Assembly (NCBI GenBank): GCA_031310005.1
Contig: CM062380.1
Span: 3,410,001 to 3,474,000 of the forward strand
From: Dactylellina haptotyla
Lineage: Eukaryota > Ascomycota > Orbiliomycetes > Orbiliales > Orbiliaceae
Length of the DNA: 64,000 bases
Direction of reading: 5' to 3'
The translations under genes and the position numbers were made by a program. Below the pieces are notes generated by a model, which searched no databases, was not told the origin of the DNA, and worked only from the letters and a program-made list of their open reading frames with translations. Of this stretch, positions 1 to 10,945 are shown piece after piece. Position 1 is the stretch's first letter; each line of letters opens with the position of its first letter.

Positions 1-42
1 GCCATGGAGTCCGTAGAGTCCGTAGATTCGCCTATCCGATGG

Positions 43-2978
43 TCATGGAGATTTATCTCTATGGTTGTACTGCTCTAAAAGCGCTTTCATCGCCGATGCA
101 GCAGTCGCGGAAGCAAAGTTTTGCCAGTCTTTATTCTTGTGGCTGTCGCAGTAATCACAAACCCCTTTAATAATGATACAGGGGAGATTGTCCCATATAC
201 CCGCTCCCTCCATTTCAAACGCAATAACATTCTCTTCTTTTGCTATCCTATCACGTTCCTGGCTGGACCGCATAACTGTGTCTCCCGATGCAACATTCCC
301 AATATGCACATGCGGCTGCTGTATCTCGATAGCAGATCTGGCGAGTTCAAGTTTCTTCTGCTCTAACCGTGTCCGAGAAACTAAATGTTTCTCGTCACAT
401 AGAAGCTCACTGCATGAAGCCTCCTTCATAGCCCTACTGCAAGTGTCATCCGTATCCGTATGGCAATGATTGCAATTATCGCAGTTGAAAGAAGGGTGGT
501 GCTTGTGGCGGTAGGAAGCGCTAAACAACTTATCCTTATCTACACCTGGATAATCGTACTTTCCCCTCCGACGTCGCTGAGCCCTTCTCTGGAGCTCTAT
601 TAAATGATATAAGATCCGCTGTTCCAGTAGTTCCGAGTTATGATCGGTCTTTAGCATCGCTAGCAGACCACGGACATCAGCGTTTGCCCTTCCGAGAGAC
701 TCGTCGAAGGTGCTCTTGCGTCTGAATTTATTGGTGTATCGTCTCCCGAGATCATATTGTATTAGGGATCCACTTATGATCACATCTCCCAGTAATATTT
801 CTTCATCCTTGTAAAATGGCACTCCACCACAGATTCCGACAATCAACGCGATTTCGATTCCTCGGAAGCTCGATCGGAAACCGGCAGCGACGTTTGCCGC
901 GTTCGTTTTGCCCATTCCTGGCAGAAGAGCGAGAACGACGTTATATCTACCGATCCTGCCGGTTCTGTAGGTATTCTGATCCCCTGGCGCCCTCCCATAT
1001 CCATCTCCTTCATTACCCCAAAATTCGTCGATAAGGAGGGCGACTGCATCATATTCGGGTTGAACTGCGCAGATGATCGCGATTTCGAAGTTATCACGAG
1101 TCCTAGGTCGCTCGGCTGCCCAGGAATTCAAATTTTGAGATTCAGAAGAATCTGGCGTATGAGAGCGCATTCTCGAGATAGCAACTGGCCTGGAGCGCTC
1201 GCCTTCATCCGCTACAAACATCGTGATGTTGGGATTCGATGGCATACTAGCATGAACCCGAGACGACAGACCTTCTGCGGAAGATCGATGACTGAAATCC
1301 TGTTCATAGGGAACACCACGATGGCTTCGGTCTCCTTGTGATTCAACTCCACTGCTGTCAATAGCTTGGAATATCGGTTCATCGTCTGGCGATAAGGTAG
1401 AAACTTCCAGGAGGCATTTCAGGGGGAATACAATCTCCTTATAAATAATATCTCGCCGCATATCGACGCCATCTTTTGGGTTGTCCTCGTCAAATGGGGC
1501 TTCCTTAAAAAGCTTTCCATCCAAGCACTTCTTAATCACTTCCTTATAGATTATATTACAATCTAACGTTGCCCCTATTGTTAGATTCCACGCATACCAG
1601 TAGTACTCTTTGATTTTTTTGAAACTATAAGGCTCGTTATTTTCTTCGTCATAGGGCCGGCCTTGGATGACTTCGATGAGTAAAATTGCGAGCGCGAGGA
1701 TATTCGGATAGCGGTGAAGTAATATTCCGTCTAAACAGCACTCCGTTGTATCTATTTGGTCGTGGCTGAAATTTGGATGATAGTATGGGCGATAAGAAGA
1801 CAATACGTTTTTACCCATTGACTTTTGTTCTTCGAGGAACTGGATTTCATTATGGCTCCAAGGCTGTCTCATCCAGCCTGAGCCATAATACTGCCATACA
1901 GATTTTGCAAGAATATACCCTAGATGGAACTTCTCTTTTGTCGTCATTTTGTCCCCACTCCTAGTGAGAACATTTGTAAGAGAAAGACTCTGAATAGGCT
2001 TCACATTTCTGACAAGGTTCTCGTTAGAATTATAGGCTCTCAATATAAGATCTGTATTCTCGAATCCGAGATTAAAACGGATGCAGTATCCGAGGTTCGT
2101 CTTGAGATGATGACAAAAGTCTCCGGGGAGCAATTCTATGCCTTCTACTCGTACTAGAGGCTTGTTCTTCTTTTTCTTCACAGGTCGGTTGATCGATACC
2201 ATTAGCGTCGTTTCGTGCCAAACCTCACCGTTCGGTGATCCACGGGTATGAGTGGGACACCCTGGGAAAAAAACCTCGAATGGTATTTTAGCCCCATTAT
2301 GTTCTTCCATGGAATCTAACCTCAATTTCGCAGACTTCAGATGCTGTGAAGGGCATGCACAAGAGGTGTGTACATCCAGTGCAAGATATAATGCTTCGTT
2401 GACATGTTGTGGATACCCAGGAATGTTTCCTTTCTTGCCGTGTGGTGATGAGTCTATGCCTAGATCTTTTGGCGTAAGATTTTTAACTGTCACGGTTTGA
2501 TCTAGGACCGTTAATAGATCATCGAATTCGATGCGCCTTAATGAAAACGCTTTGAGACCACAATTTAAGAGATTTTTCAAGTCCCTCAGAGATTTGGTCA
2601 GACCGTTGCTTTTGGCTCTAGCAATTCTCTCTATAGTTGAGTAACCTTTTGAGCTCGCATCTTTCGGCCACTACTAATTCCCAAAACTCATCATTAGCTC
2701 GATTCGAAATTAGAGATGGTTCAGCCTCGGGGCCCCGTTTTACTGACCATACATGCTCTCTCAAGGATATTAAGGGCAGCCCCAATCTTCTTCTCGAATA
2801 TGGTTGCCTGCCCGTGAGATAGTTTTGATACATCTTCTAAAATAATAATGTAAAGCAGGCTTCCGAGTCTCCCAAATGCACGATCCTGGGTTTCAACGGC
2901 CAACCCGAGTGCAACCTCGCTGATTGTTGGGAATGATTCTAGGGCGAGTTCAAACGGTGAGAAGTCCCCGGTCATCAT
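43..2978 (-). CDS. DUF7580-like region fused to nucleoside phosphorylase domain (N-terminal model unresolved)
   Basis: The main open frame (2580 to 43) has two parts. Residues ~1-400 resemble the DUF7580 region of fungal incompatibility-type proteins (FHLGYILAKSVWQYYG, then LALAILLIEVIQGRPYDEE). Residues ~500-840 are a PNP_UDP_1 domain: FEIAIICAVQPEYDAV, IVGICGGVPF, FEMEGAGIWDN and IKGVCDYCDSHKNKDWQNF are typical of the version used as an N-terminal domain in fungal NLR-like proteins. The frame has no ATG at its 5' end (it opens with TTG). Coding-like sequence continues upstream in two other frames: 2978-~2757 (opens MMTGDFSPFELALESF) and ~2740-2625 (FWELVVAERCELKRLLNYRE). A GTCAGT donor and a phase-matching acceptor could join the first two. 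The last shift lies in an AGAGAG run, so a frameshift or a ~46-bp intron with a poor acceptor is needed. It may be a decaying gene. No NACHT or NB-ARC domain is present. Confidence 0.62.
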
Positions 2979-3433
2979 TGCAGGAGATTTACCGGGGCAG
3001 TGTGTTGTAGAAATGAGCCTCGTTCTTAGGTAAACTACTCCTCGAAGACGATGAGGCGGCAGAAAAAAGTGATCGAGGAACCATAAACATATCGAGAGTT
3101 TAAGATAGTTCCTTTCATGCTGAGAAATCGAAAGACGACGCTCTCACCCATGCGGGGCTTCATGCATTGTTTGTTCAGCAGACAAAGGAACTCGCGATGA
3201 CCCATGCATACCTAAGCCGCGCCTAATAAGCCAATTGAGGGGCAGCGCAGATTAATTTTCTCCGGATATACCACCGGCCTTTGGGAGACGGTATGGCTGT
3301 ATCTCTTCTAACGGCAGATGACTTTGAATCTGGAATCAAATTAATCTCTTATTGCAGTACTCTATTCTAGAATACATTAGAGCGACATTAAATTAATATA
3401 TAATAGTTACACGATCACGCAATATCATCGCGC
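2979..3433. promoter_or_regulatory. Divergent intergenic region between the PNP-domain gene and the C2H2-Tup1 gene
   Basis: 455 bp lie between two outward-facing starts, so any promoter elements are shared or back to back. AT-rich sequence (~3360-3420) sits just before the plus-strand start. I saw no convincing TATA box or repeat. Confidence 0.4.
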
Positions 3434-6400
3434 ATGTTGGACGTACAACCGGTCTATGTGGCAGCGACAATATGTCGGAAAAAGCTAGCAGAATGTTTAG
3501 ATATTCCGCGTCTCAAGGGAAACGGGTGGGCGGAAAATCGCCTCATCGAATTCAACCTTTGGGCAGCTGGGGCAGGCATATCCGCTAAAGGGAAGCTATC
3601 TCTCGATCAAAGACTGTCCCCGAAGCCTGAACTACGAAATACTATTGTCAGTCTGCTAAGGATTCTACAAATGTTCATAGAGAACTGCCAAATTCAAGGT
3701 AAAACTTGTGTACCCTTTTCGACAACCATTTCTACAGGACTTATAGGACTTACAAAATCTCGTCTTGATTCTCAGCAAGATCCATAGATGGAATGCAGCA
3801 TCAGACCAAATATACAGAAAAAAATAACGATAGCGGCAATATCGAATACCTTGATGGTGATAGCACTCGTGAGGCTGATACTTCAGGATTGTTGTCTAAA
3901 GAAATTGAGGCTCAGAAGGACGTAGAAGTTACACTTAATCAAATCGTGCTGCTCACAGTTGCAATCCGCAAAGCTGGCTCTGATGCACGCCTCAAAAGGG
4001 CAGATAGAAGCTTTGATTTCAACAGTCCGAAAGTCCAGGAATTAAAGGAATTTTTAGAACTTATAGTCCATCCTCGGGGCTTCAAAACGGAAGGGCAGCT
4101 AAATGCAATACAATTGCGACTGATCGAAGCAAACTTAAGACGGTCGCATCGGTTCTCTTATGCCAAATTACACGCGCGAAATCTAGCACGCCGAGACACA
4201 GTTCCTGAGGAAGGCTTACTGGAAGGATTATCTTCAAATTTGCAAACCTCCTCAAAATCCGATTCAAACCCATTAGAATCCCTTACTGTTACTGGAAAAG
4301 ACGGCGCTACCACGATTAATGTAGCCCCGCGAGAAGGGGCCGTATCTGTCATCGCACCAATAGCCACGACGGCTGCGTCAGCTATTGAAGGCACTGTCAT
4401 CATCTCTGATAAAGCAGTAGTGCGAACATCAGCTACCGTAATATCGCGAGTGAGTTCAAAGGTTGTATATCCTCGACCGCCAATAGTACATAATGCAGTT
4501 TTCAAGTGCCCGTGTTGCCAACAGTCACTTCCTGACGCTTATAGTGAGCGCAGCCAGTGGAAGTAATTGCACTCTCTCTTAGTCTTTGGGATACAGATAA
4601 ATCTAACTTGTCGATCAGGAAACATCTTACTGGTGACATTCTCCCATACACTTGCGTTTTCCAGGACTGTAAGCAGCCTTTACAGCTATATTTGACTCGC
4701 GAGGATTGGGAACACCATATCACGACAGACCACGGTCAATATTGGAGCTGTGCTGCCTGCGAACAAATAGGTAAAAGAACTGAATTCTTAACTGAGAACG
4801 AGCTAGTAGATCATCTTGGAGCAGCTCATCCGGATTCTGTTTACCCTCAAGAAATTCCAATGTTCGTCACAGCGTCTTCATCGTCAAAGCCGATGGGAAA
4901 CATTGATTGTCCATTGTGCCCCGGCCCTACTGATGACGAGGACTCACTAGACCATATAGCGCATTGCATCCATGACTTTTCGTTGTATTCATTGCCTTTA
5001 CCTTCCGACAGCGACGCTGATGATGAATACTTTGACATTGATTCAAGAAATAGCAACCTGCTGAATACACCGTCATCTCATTCAACTGGAAGAGAGGCTG
5101 ACGACCTCGTTCAATCCGATTACGACGGATCTAATTCAGAGGATTGGGATTCAGAACCAGGAGACTCTCTACTAACCACTGTCGGATATCGCTATCCAGC
5201 TGATCTAGACAGTTTGCACAGTACAGATAGTAGTCTAAGTGATGAAACCTCTACTGACGAACCCATTGAAGACGATGACGACCATAGTAGCAATACCGGC
5301 CTGCTAGAAGTAAATCCCAATTTTAGAACTGGCTTCAAGGTGGATAAGGATGGCAGTAAGGACAATTTTGAATCTAGATCTGGACAAAGTCAGGAGGCTG
5401 GGACGTCAGTCGCGCAGTCTTATCGCTATGAAGCGCTAACTTGAAACCCTATCAAGATCTAGACACTAGCCTCATTCCGGATTTCTGCACGAAGAAGGGC
5501 AGGGATTGGATTGCCTACTCCAACCCTTCCCTTGACGACAATCTCACTATCGACCTTGTAGACAGCCTAGAACACGACAGCGTGGTATATTGCGTAAAGT
5601 TCAGTCCCGATGGCAAGTACCTTGCCACTGGTTGTAATAGGAGCGCCCAGATTTTCGATATTAAGAGCGGCTATAAACTTGCGTCGCTCATAGAACAGAG
5701 CGTTGACCAGAGTGATAATTATATTCGGAGCGTTTGTTTTAGCCCCGACGGGAGCTTCCTTGTTACCGGTTCTCAGTTAGCCGAAATAAAGGTATTCTAT
5801 CACCTCTCCAATATAAAATATCAGCTCCAGCTTCTAGACTTTTTCCACTAATATTTCCACTAATAAAGATCTGGAATGTCGAACATAGAAACGTGATGCA
5901 CGATCTCCGTGGTCACTGTGGAGATATCTGTAGCGTGGAATACTCCAACGATGGTAGATTTATTTCTTCAGGGAGCCTTGACGGTACGGTTAAAGTCTGG
6001 GGTGTACCGAAGTCTGAACAGGCTCCTGTGATGATGGCAAGCTTTGCTCCTGAATTCGGCGGTTGTGTTACATGCACAGCTATGTCGCCAGATAGCAGGC
6101 TTATTGCTGCCGGTCTCACAGAAGGGTCTATCTACGTCTGGGAAATTTTCAGTGGTAAGCTTGTTGAGAAGCTCAATCGGTCTTATCGAATCTCTGAAGG
6201 ATTGGATCCCTCTCTTGAACGTGGAATACCACACGGGCGTAACGAGGGTCATCGAGACTGCGTTTATAGTATTACCTTTAACACGAATGGTACTGGTCTT
6301 ATCTCTGGATCCCAGGATAAAACTATAAAGCTATGGATACTTCTATCTGTGAAAGCTCCCCAGGCTAATGATTTAAAACTCGGGCGCCTGAAAAAGACAT

Positions 6401-6796
6401 TAACAGGCCACGATGTAAGATTTTCCCCCTGTTTTTACGTCCACGAGATGGTAGTATTTTTTTAACACCTAGTGATTCTTGCTGTAGAATTTCGTTGTGA
6501 GCGTAGCGCAAGAACGGAACACCGGATATGGATGGCTCGTTTCGAGTTCTAGGGATAAGAGAGTTGGATTCTGGAATCCTGCCCGAAATCAGCCGCAGCT
6601 GCTACTTGAGGGACATAAGGACGCAGGTTTGTGATAATATCTCTTTACCTAGTAGATTCTGTTCTTTCTAATAGGAACCTTTTCTTCAGTTATGTCTATT
6701 GCTCTTAGCCCTGAAGGGGGGGTTTTAGCGACAGGTAGTAGTGACTTTAGCGTGAGAATTTGGAGATATTGGAATCCGGAGTACGAGGGAATATGA
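3434..6796 (+). CDS. acuF-like C2H2 zinc-finger protein fused to a Tup1/RcoA-type WD40 propeller
   Basis: Seven exons: 3434-3698, 3776-4562, 4619-5355, 5457-5791, 5869-6414, 6488-6626, 6690-6796. They sum to 2916 nt, or 971 aa, with no stop. Residues ~20-300 match the acuF-like fungal family (WAENRLIEFNLWAAGAG; VAIRKAGSDARLKRADRSFD; LIVHPRG; LIEANLRRSHRFSYA). Residues ~330-480 hold C2H2-like fingers (FKCPCCQQSLP, YTCVFQDC, HHITTDH, CAACEQ, DCPLCPGP). An acidic, Ser-rich linker follows. From ~residue 598 the protein reads as Tup1: LDTSLIPDF, GRDWIAYSNPSL, LEHDSVVYCVKFSPDGKYLA, TGCNRSAQIFD, YIRSVCFSPDG, then blades ending RIWRYW. The Tup_N tetramerisation coiled coil is absent. The WD40 part has no ATG of its own, and intron 3 (5356-5456; GTAAGG, CTAAC 17 nt before AAG) joins both parts in phase. 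Tup1 is a general corepressor; the role of this protein is unknown. Confidence 0.82.
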
Positions 6797-7708
6797 GCGG
6801 AGTGAAACAAATTCTACGTCATCGGAAGTATCCCAAGATTCCGAAACGGACTAGTCCAGGGCTTTTTTATGAAAGAAGAAAACTGCCTCCTAGCCCGGCA
6901 AAGCGAGGGCATATGCAAGCTACCCTGTTAACTTCTATGTCCCGTTGCACCGAAAAAAATTAAACACAAATATCTACAAATATTGCAAATAGTTGGAGTA
7001 GACACGGAGGAAGCGTGAATTGAATCGAATAATGATTGGAATCATTCTGCTGTTTTTATGGTCCTCTGGAATTGTCAGCCATATAGTGTGATTCACTTAA
7101 TCGAGAGGCTTTTACAGAGAGTAGCTATTGCTCATTGCTAAAATGATTCCTATGTGCATGCGGGTGCCAAAGGATAAATTTCTTGATTCCAAAGCGAACC
7201 CCCATAAGATTCCTGTCAGACGCATTCGGATGATCCCACTGGTACGATCAATGGTAAACCATCGATTTTCCTTGTATTAGATGTGAATATATTGATATCG
7301 ATATGAAGAAATCACAAATATATAGAATAGGGTTTAAAGCAGCCTTAATGTAATCAGAAAAGCGCAATTGGAAATTGCGCGGCCATGATGGTCCCTCCTG
7401 ACAATTTGAACTTACTTCTGGGCTTTATAGGCGGCGAAACACGGCTCAATACGGCACCAATTAGGCCCCTGAGATAACTGACACTATCCTTTCGCTTCAT
7501 CACGCTAGACGGGTGCTAGTCTCGTTGCCAGACGCTGGACGGGTGCCGTGACATGCGCATATGCCCGACATGGATATTTGCGCAATTGCGTTGTTACTAA
7601 TAAAACCCAGCTTCACCCATAGTAATTCCGACTCGAGCTGAACCCGTGCACTTTTGTATTGTATCATCTCCTTTCTCCGCTTTGATACACCGTAGAACAC
7701 ATCAAACA
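6797..7708. other. Intergenic, with a perfect palindrome and a direct repeat
   Basis: No gene seen. It holds a perfect 8+3+8 inverted repeat at 7362-7380 (GCGCAATT, spacer GGA, AATTGCGC). A direct repeat, ACGCT(A/G)GACGGGTGC, has copies near 7502 and 7531. Both lie in the probable promoter of the rhodanese gene. Confidence 0.6.
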
Positions 7709-8450
7709 ATGCTTCCAATCCGCTCTTCCGTCTCTCGCTCGCTGATTGCGGCGTCCAAGCCGTCTCAATCGATCGCTGCCCGGGCGTGTGCTTCGTATGC
7801 CACCCGTCGGCTCTCCAGCCAAGCTATCTCCGTTCGTCAGACACAACGCTGGGCACCGCTCACTCAGAACTTTCAGAGGGGTTTTGGCGTTCGCGCGTTT
7901 TCCACCACACCTGTGAGGAAGGAGGCGGAGAATAAGCCCGTCGAGGAGGATTTAAAGATTGTTTCTTTCGAGGATGTCAGTTCTCACAATGGCAACCTTT
8001 CGAAATATCAATTAGGTTGTTGACAGCTGTGATTTATAAAAGGTTCAAGCACTATCTAAAAACCCGAAACCAAACCGTCTGATTGTTGGTATGTATAAAC
8101 CTCTTTTACTTATAACGAGAACATAGCAGGTTTAATGAACGATTGGAATAGATGTCCGCGAACCACACGAGCTTCAGAAGTCCGGAGTGATTCCGAATAG
8201 CATTAATGTGCCGCTCGAGACGAACCCCGAGGCTTGGTTCATGGATCCCGAGTCCTTTCAAGACAAGTTCGGAGTTGAAAAGCCGAGCACTGATACGGAA
8301 TTGATCTTCAGCTGCAAGGCGGGTATCAGAAGCAACGCGGCGGCAAGGATTGCAAAGGTAGCTGGGTATGAGAATACGGCTAGCTATAAGGGGAGCTGGT
8401 TGGATTGGGCGAAGAACAGTACAGATCCCCCTTCTTATCATATATTTTGA
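7709..8450 (+). CDS. Mitochondrial single-domain rhodanese (thiosulfate sulfurtransferase-like)
   Basis: Three exons, 7709-7975, 8043-8088 and 8152-8450, give 203 aa. The start MLPIRSSVSR was chosen because it opens an Arg/Ser/Ala-rich presequence ending near FSTTPVRKE, as expected for mitochondrial import. The rhodanese fold follows: IVSFEDVQALSKNP, LIVDVREPHELQKSG, IPNSINVPL, then the active-site loop CKAGIRS, where the Cys carries the persulfide and the Arg closes the CxxxxR loop. The C-terminus (YKGSWLDWAKN) matches the family end. Size and layout resemble yeast Rdl-type sulfurtransferases. The reaction is transfer of sulfane sulfur to a thiophilic acceptor; the physiological substrate cannot be read from sequence. 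Confidence 0.92.
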
Positions 8451-8692
8451 ATACCTGCTAACCTTGAGTTTCTAGCTGGTGCCCCAACTTATTAGCAGCA
8501 TGCTAGCAATTTTAGCTCGATTTTAGTGCAGTTTTGAAATGTAAATTTTATACTATCGTGTGGTTATATAAATGATGCTGTGATATTGGGTATTCTGCTA
8601 ATATTTTGCTCGATCTTACATTTAACGTGAGTGCGATTTAAATCTAATACTTCGTGCCTGCTGCTTTCATATGATCATGTATACCGGGTTAA

Positions 8693-9898
8693 CTACCTCT
8701 GCTCTCGCCAAATCGCAATAACCGGGACAACCCCGCCAATCCACTTTATAACTGGAACATCCCCCTTCCTTGCAATCTCTCTTCCGTTAACCTTATTTGC
8801 GGCTAACAACTCCAAACAACCCTTGTCTTTTTTCTCGACGCCCTCCCAGAAAACGCGATGGGCAATCAAGATTCGGTCATACGCAGCCATGGTTCCCAGA
8901 TGATAAAACCCTGAGCTAACGAGGAAATGCCACCAGGCGTGCCCTTGAGGATTAAACGTTGTTTGAACCCATTTGATGCCTGCTCCGCTGAGGAGACTGT
9001 CCAGATCCGGGTATACGATAGGAATATTGCTCATCCAATCGCAAAGATTAAGATCTAAGCTCCAGATAATAATTGCGAGAATATAGAGCGTCAATCCCAA
9101 CCGATGCAGTCTTGAGATATCGTCCTTATGCTTCTGCTGGAGGTATTTATATTCTGCTTCCGAATAGCTGTCTTTGATATACGCCACACCCTCGTAAGAC
9201 CCTTTCAAAACTTTACTCGATACCGCCCATGTACAGAAGAACCCGGAGAACTGCACTGATCCGAACAGGATGTGGAACATGAGAAATTGACTCGGTCCAC
9301 GGAACAGACTAACTAGCAGACTGCATGCGATAGCGTAGATAAAGAATGTTGTTGAAATAATCGGTGCATACGGCTCTCCTTTGCTGTCCCGGCGGAGCGA
9401 AGGGATAAATAATCTCATCAGGCTTCCGACCTTTGTTCCCGACGAGGATGCGAGAGGGAGCGGGTCGTATCTGGCAACGAGGCAGGTTGTTAAATGAATG
9501 GTTGCGCACCAGACCATGGGTATCTCGTCGAAGGCCTGGGACCACCACTGTAGACTCCCGTGGAAGGCGACTGAGCCCCATCCCACGATCTGTAAGGCGA
9601 ACCAGGTAAACCATACTCTGTCGACACCCAGTAGAGACGGGTGGGCTAATAGAGGGTCGTATATATCTCTTTTAGAATTACTTTTGGAATTGATGTTTTT
9701 CGATAGGTACCTCAAAGACCATTGGCCGAGAAGAGCAAATCCAACCATGCACATGGAAGTCATGGAATTGAAAAACTCGGCGACATAGTATGAGATTGTG
9801 TAGTCGGTCTCGCACCAATTGACCGAGGACGTGGGAGTGCCCCACAGCCCCACGGTCTGGTTGTCCGGACGTTCGAGGAAAATCGACGATATTGTCAT
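8693..9898 (-). CDS. ypc1: Alkaline ceramidase (YPC1/YDC1 family)
   Basis: A single-exon gene of 401 aa with an ATG start at 9898. The family signature is clear: GLWGTPTSSVNWCETDY near the N-terminus, then FFNSMTSM, WGSVAFHGSLQWWSQAFDEIPM, several hydrophobic membrane helices, and HAWWHFLVSSGFYH near the C-terminus. In this superfamily the His of FHG and the two His of HxxxH, with a Ser and an Asp/Glu, coordinate zinc and form the active site; these residues are present. The enzyme hydrolyses phytoceramide or dihydroceramide to the long-chain base and a fatty acid in the ER or Golgi membrane. Length is slightly above the yeast proteins. Yeast YPC1 and YDC1 cannot be told apart here, so the symbol is for the family. 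Confidence 0.93.
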   Translation of the reverse strand: MTISSIFLERPDNQTVGLWGTPTSSVNWCETDYTISYYVAEFFNSMTSMCMVGFALLGQWSLRYLSKNINSKSNSKRDIYDPLLAHPSLLGVDRVWFTWFALQIVGWGSVAFHGSLQWWSQAFDEIPMVWCATIHLTTCLVARYDPLPLASSSGTKVGSLMRLFIPSLRRDSKGEPYAPIISTTFFIYAIACSLLVSLFRGPSQFLMFHILFGSVQFSGFFCTWAVSSKVLKGSYEGVAYIKDSYSEAEYKYLQQKHKDDISRLHRLGLTLYILAIIIWSLDLNLCDWMSNIPIVYPDLDSLLSGAGIKWVQTTFNPQGHAWWHFLVSSGFYHLGTMAAYDRILIAHRVFWEGVEKKDKGCLELLAANKVNGREIARKGDVPVIKWIGGVVPVIAIWREQR

Positions 9899-10945
9899 TT
9901 TTTAAGTCCCGTTGGTTGTCCCTCGGGAATTTATAAAGTGTATATTGGTGAATGGGCTAGGATACGCGGGTGTGCGCCGTCTGCGAAGGTTGACGAGGTA
10001 TCTGGATGTAAGTTTTGCGGTAGAATTAGCGATCTTTATAGCTGCTTTCAGCTGCGATACGAAAATTATAACCAGGTCGATTTATGTCCCGCAGGCCACA
10101 CATGCATATGCAGGATGAAGAAGGAAGGAAACAGCTGAAAATCCGAGGTCGTCCCCTTGTCGGGCTTTGCTTGGGGGGTTTCGAACCCCAAATCCACCAA
10201 TTCTCTTCAAATGGCTTTTTCCGGGCCTTAACGTGAGAAATCTCTTAGCTGAGAAAAATGGAAGTCTCCAGCTGGAGCCGCCGGAATCTCCCACGAACCG
10301 ACCGACCGGTCGACGGGCGTGTTAGTGGAGCGTATACGGCATGATCGTAATGTCTCTGGCCCTGACAGCACTAACGGTTTCACTCGGGGCGCATGCACTT
10401 CCCGTATCCTGCCTGGTCGCACACAGCGAAGCTATCCTAACCTCTCGCGTGCTGCTGCTGCAACAAGGTGATCCGACCGGGAGATAGCTAGTCCGGATGA
10501 TATCAGTCGCAACTAATTGCTGTGCCGGGGTCCACGGATCCATCGATCATGAGATCTATCTGGCACCTGTGGCGGTGGTGGCGGTGCTCGCTGTCGATGC
10601 TGTGACGTCAAGACCAGGATGTGCTGTGGCGAGTGGCTTCCGCCGCAGCAGCCGAACCGTTCAATTCGCACCTTCAAAGGTCCCATTTCTTGGCTCTGGA
10701 AACCACGGCCAGCAGTCAGCCTCAGGAATGCCTTATATGCTCTGTCGACGTCGCCCTCTGCGTCCTTGAGCTTCTTCACCAGTCCAGGATCTTAATGTCG
10801 AGCTAGGCTGCCGGTTTTCATATAAATGCCCTTTTAACCCACTTGCGTAAGCTACACCGACCTCTCTTTCTCTGCGTTGAACGACGCTGCTTTAAAAGGC
10901 TGCATTGACGCCCGCGAGTATTAATAACTAACCTCGATTCCATTC
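9899..10945. promoter_or_regulatory. Divergent promoter region (ceramidase / PTEN-like gene)
   Basis: 1.05 kb between two outward-facing genes. A TATAAAT box at 10821-10827 lies ~120 bp before the PTEN-like start. Perfect palindromes occur at 10266-10277 (CTCCAGCTGGAG) and 10303-10312 (CGACCGGTCG). The minus strand near 10174-10184 reads GGTTCGAAACC, a match to the Pol III B-box consensus. No protein-coding signal was convincing. Confidence 0.5.
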
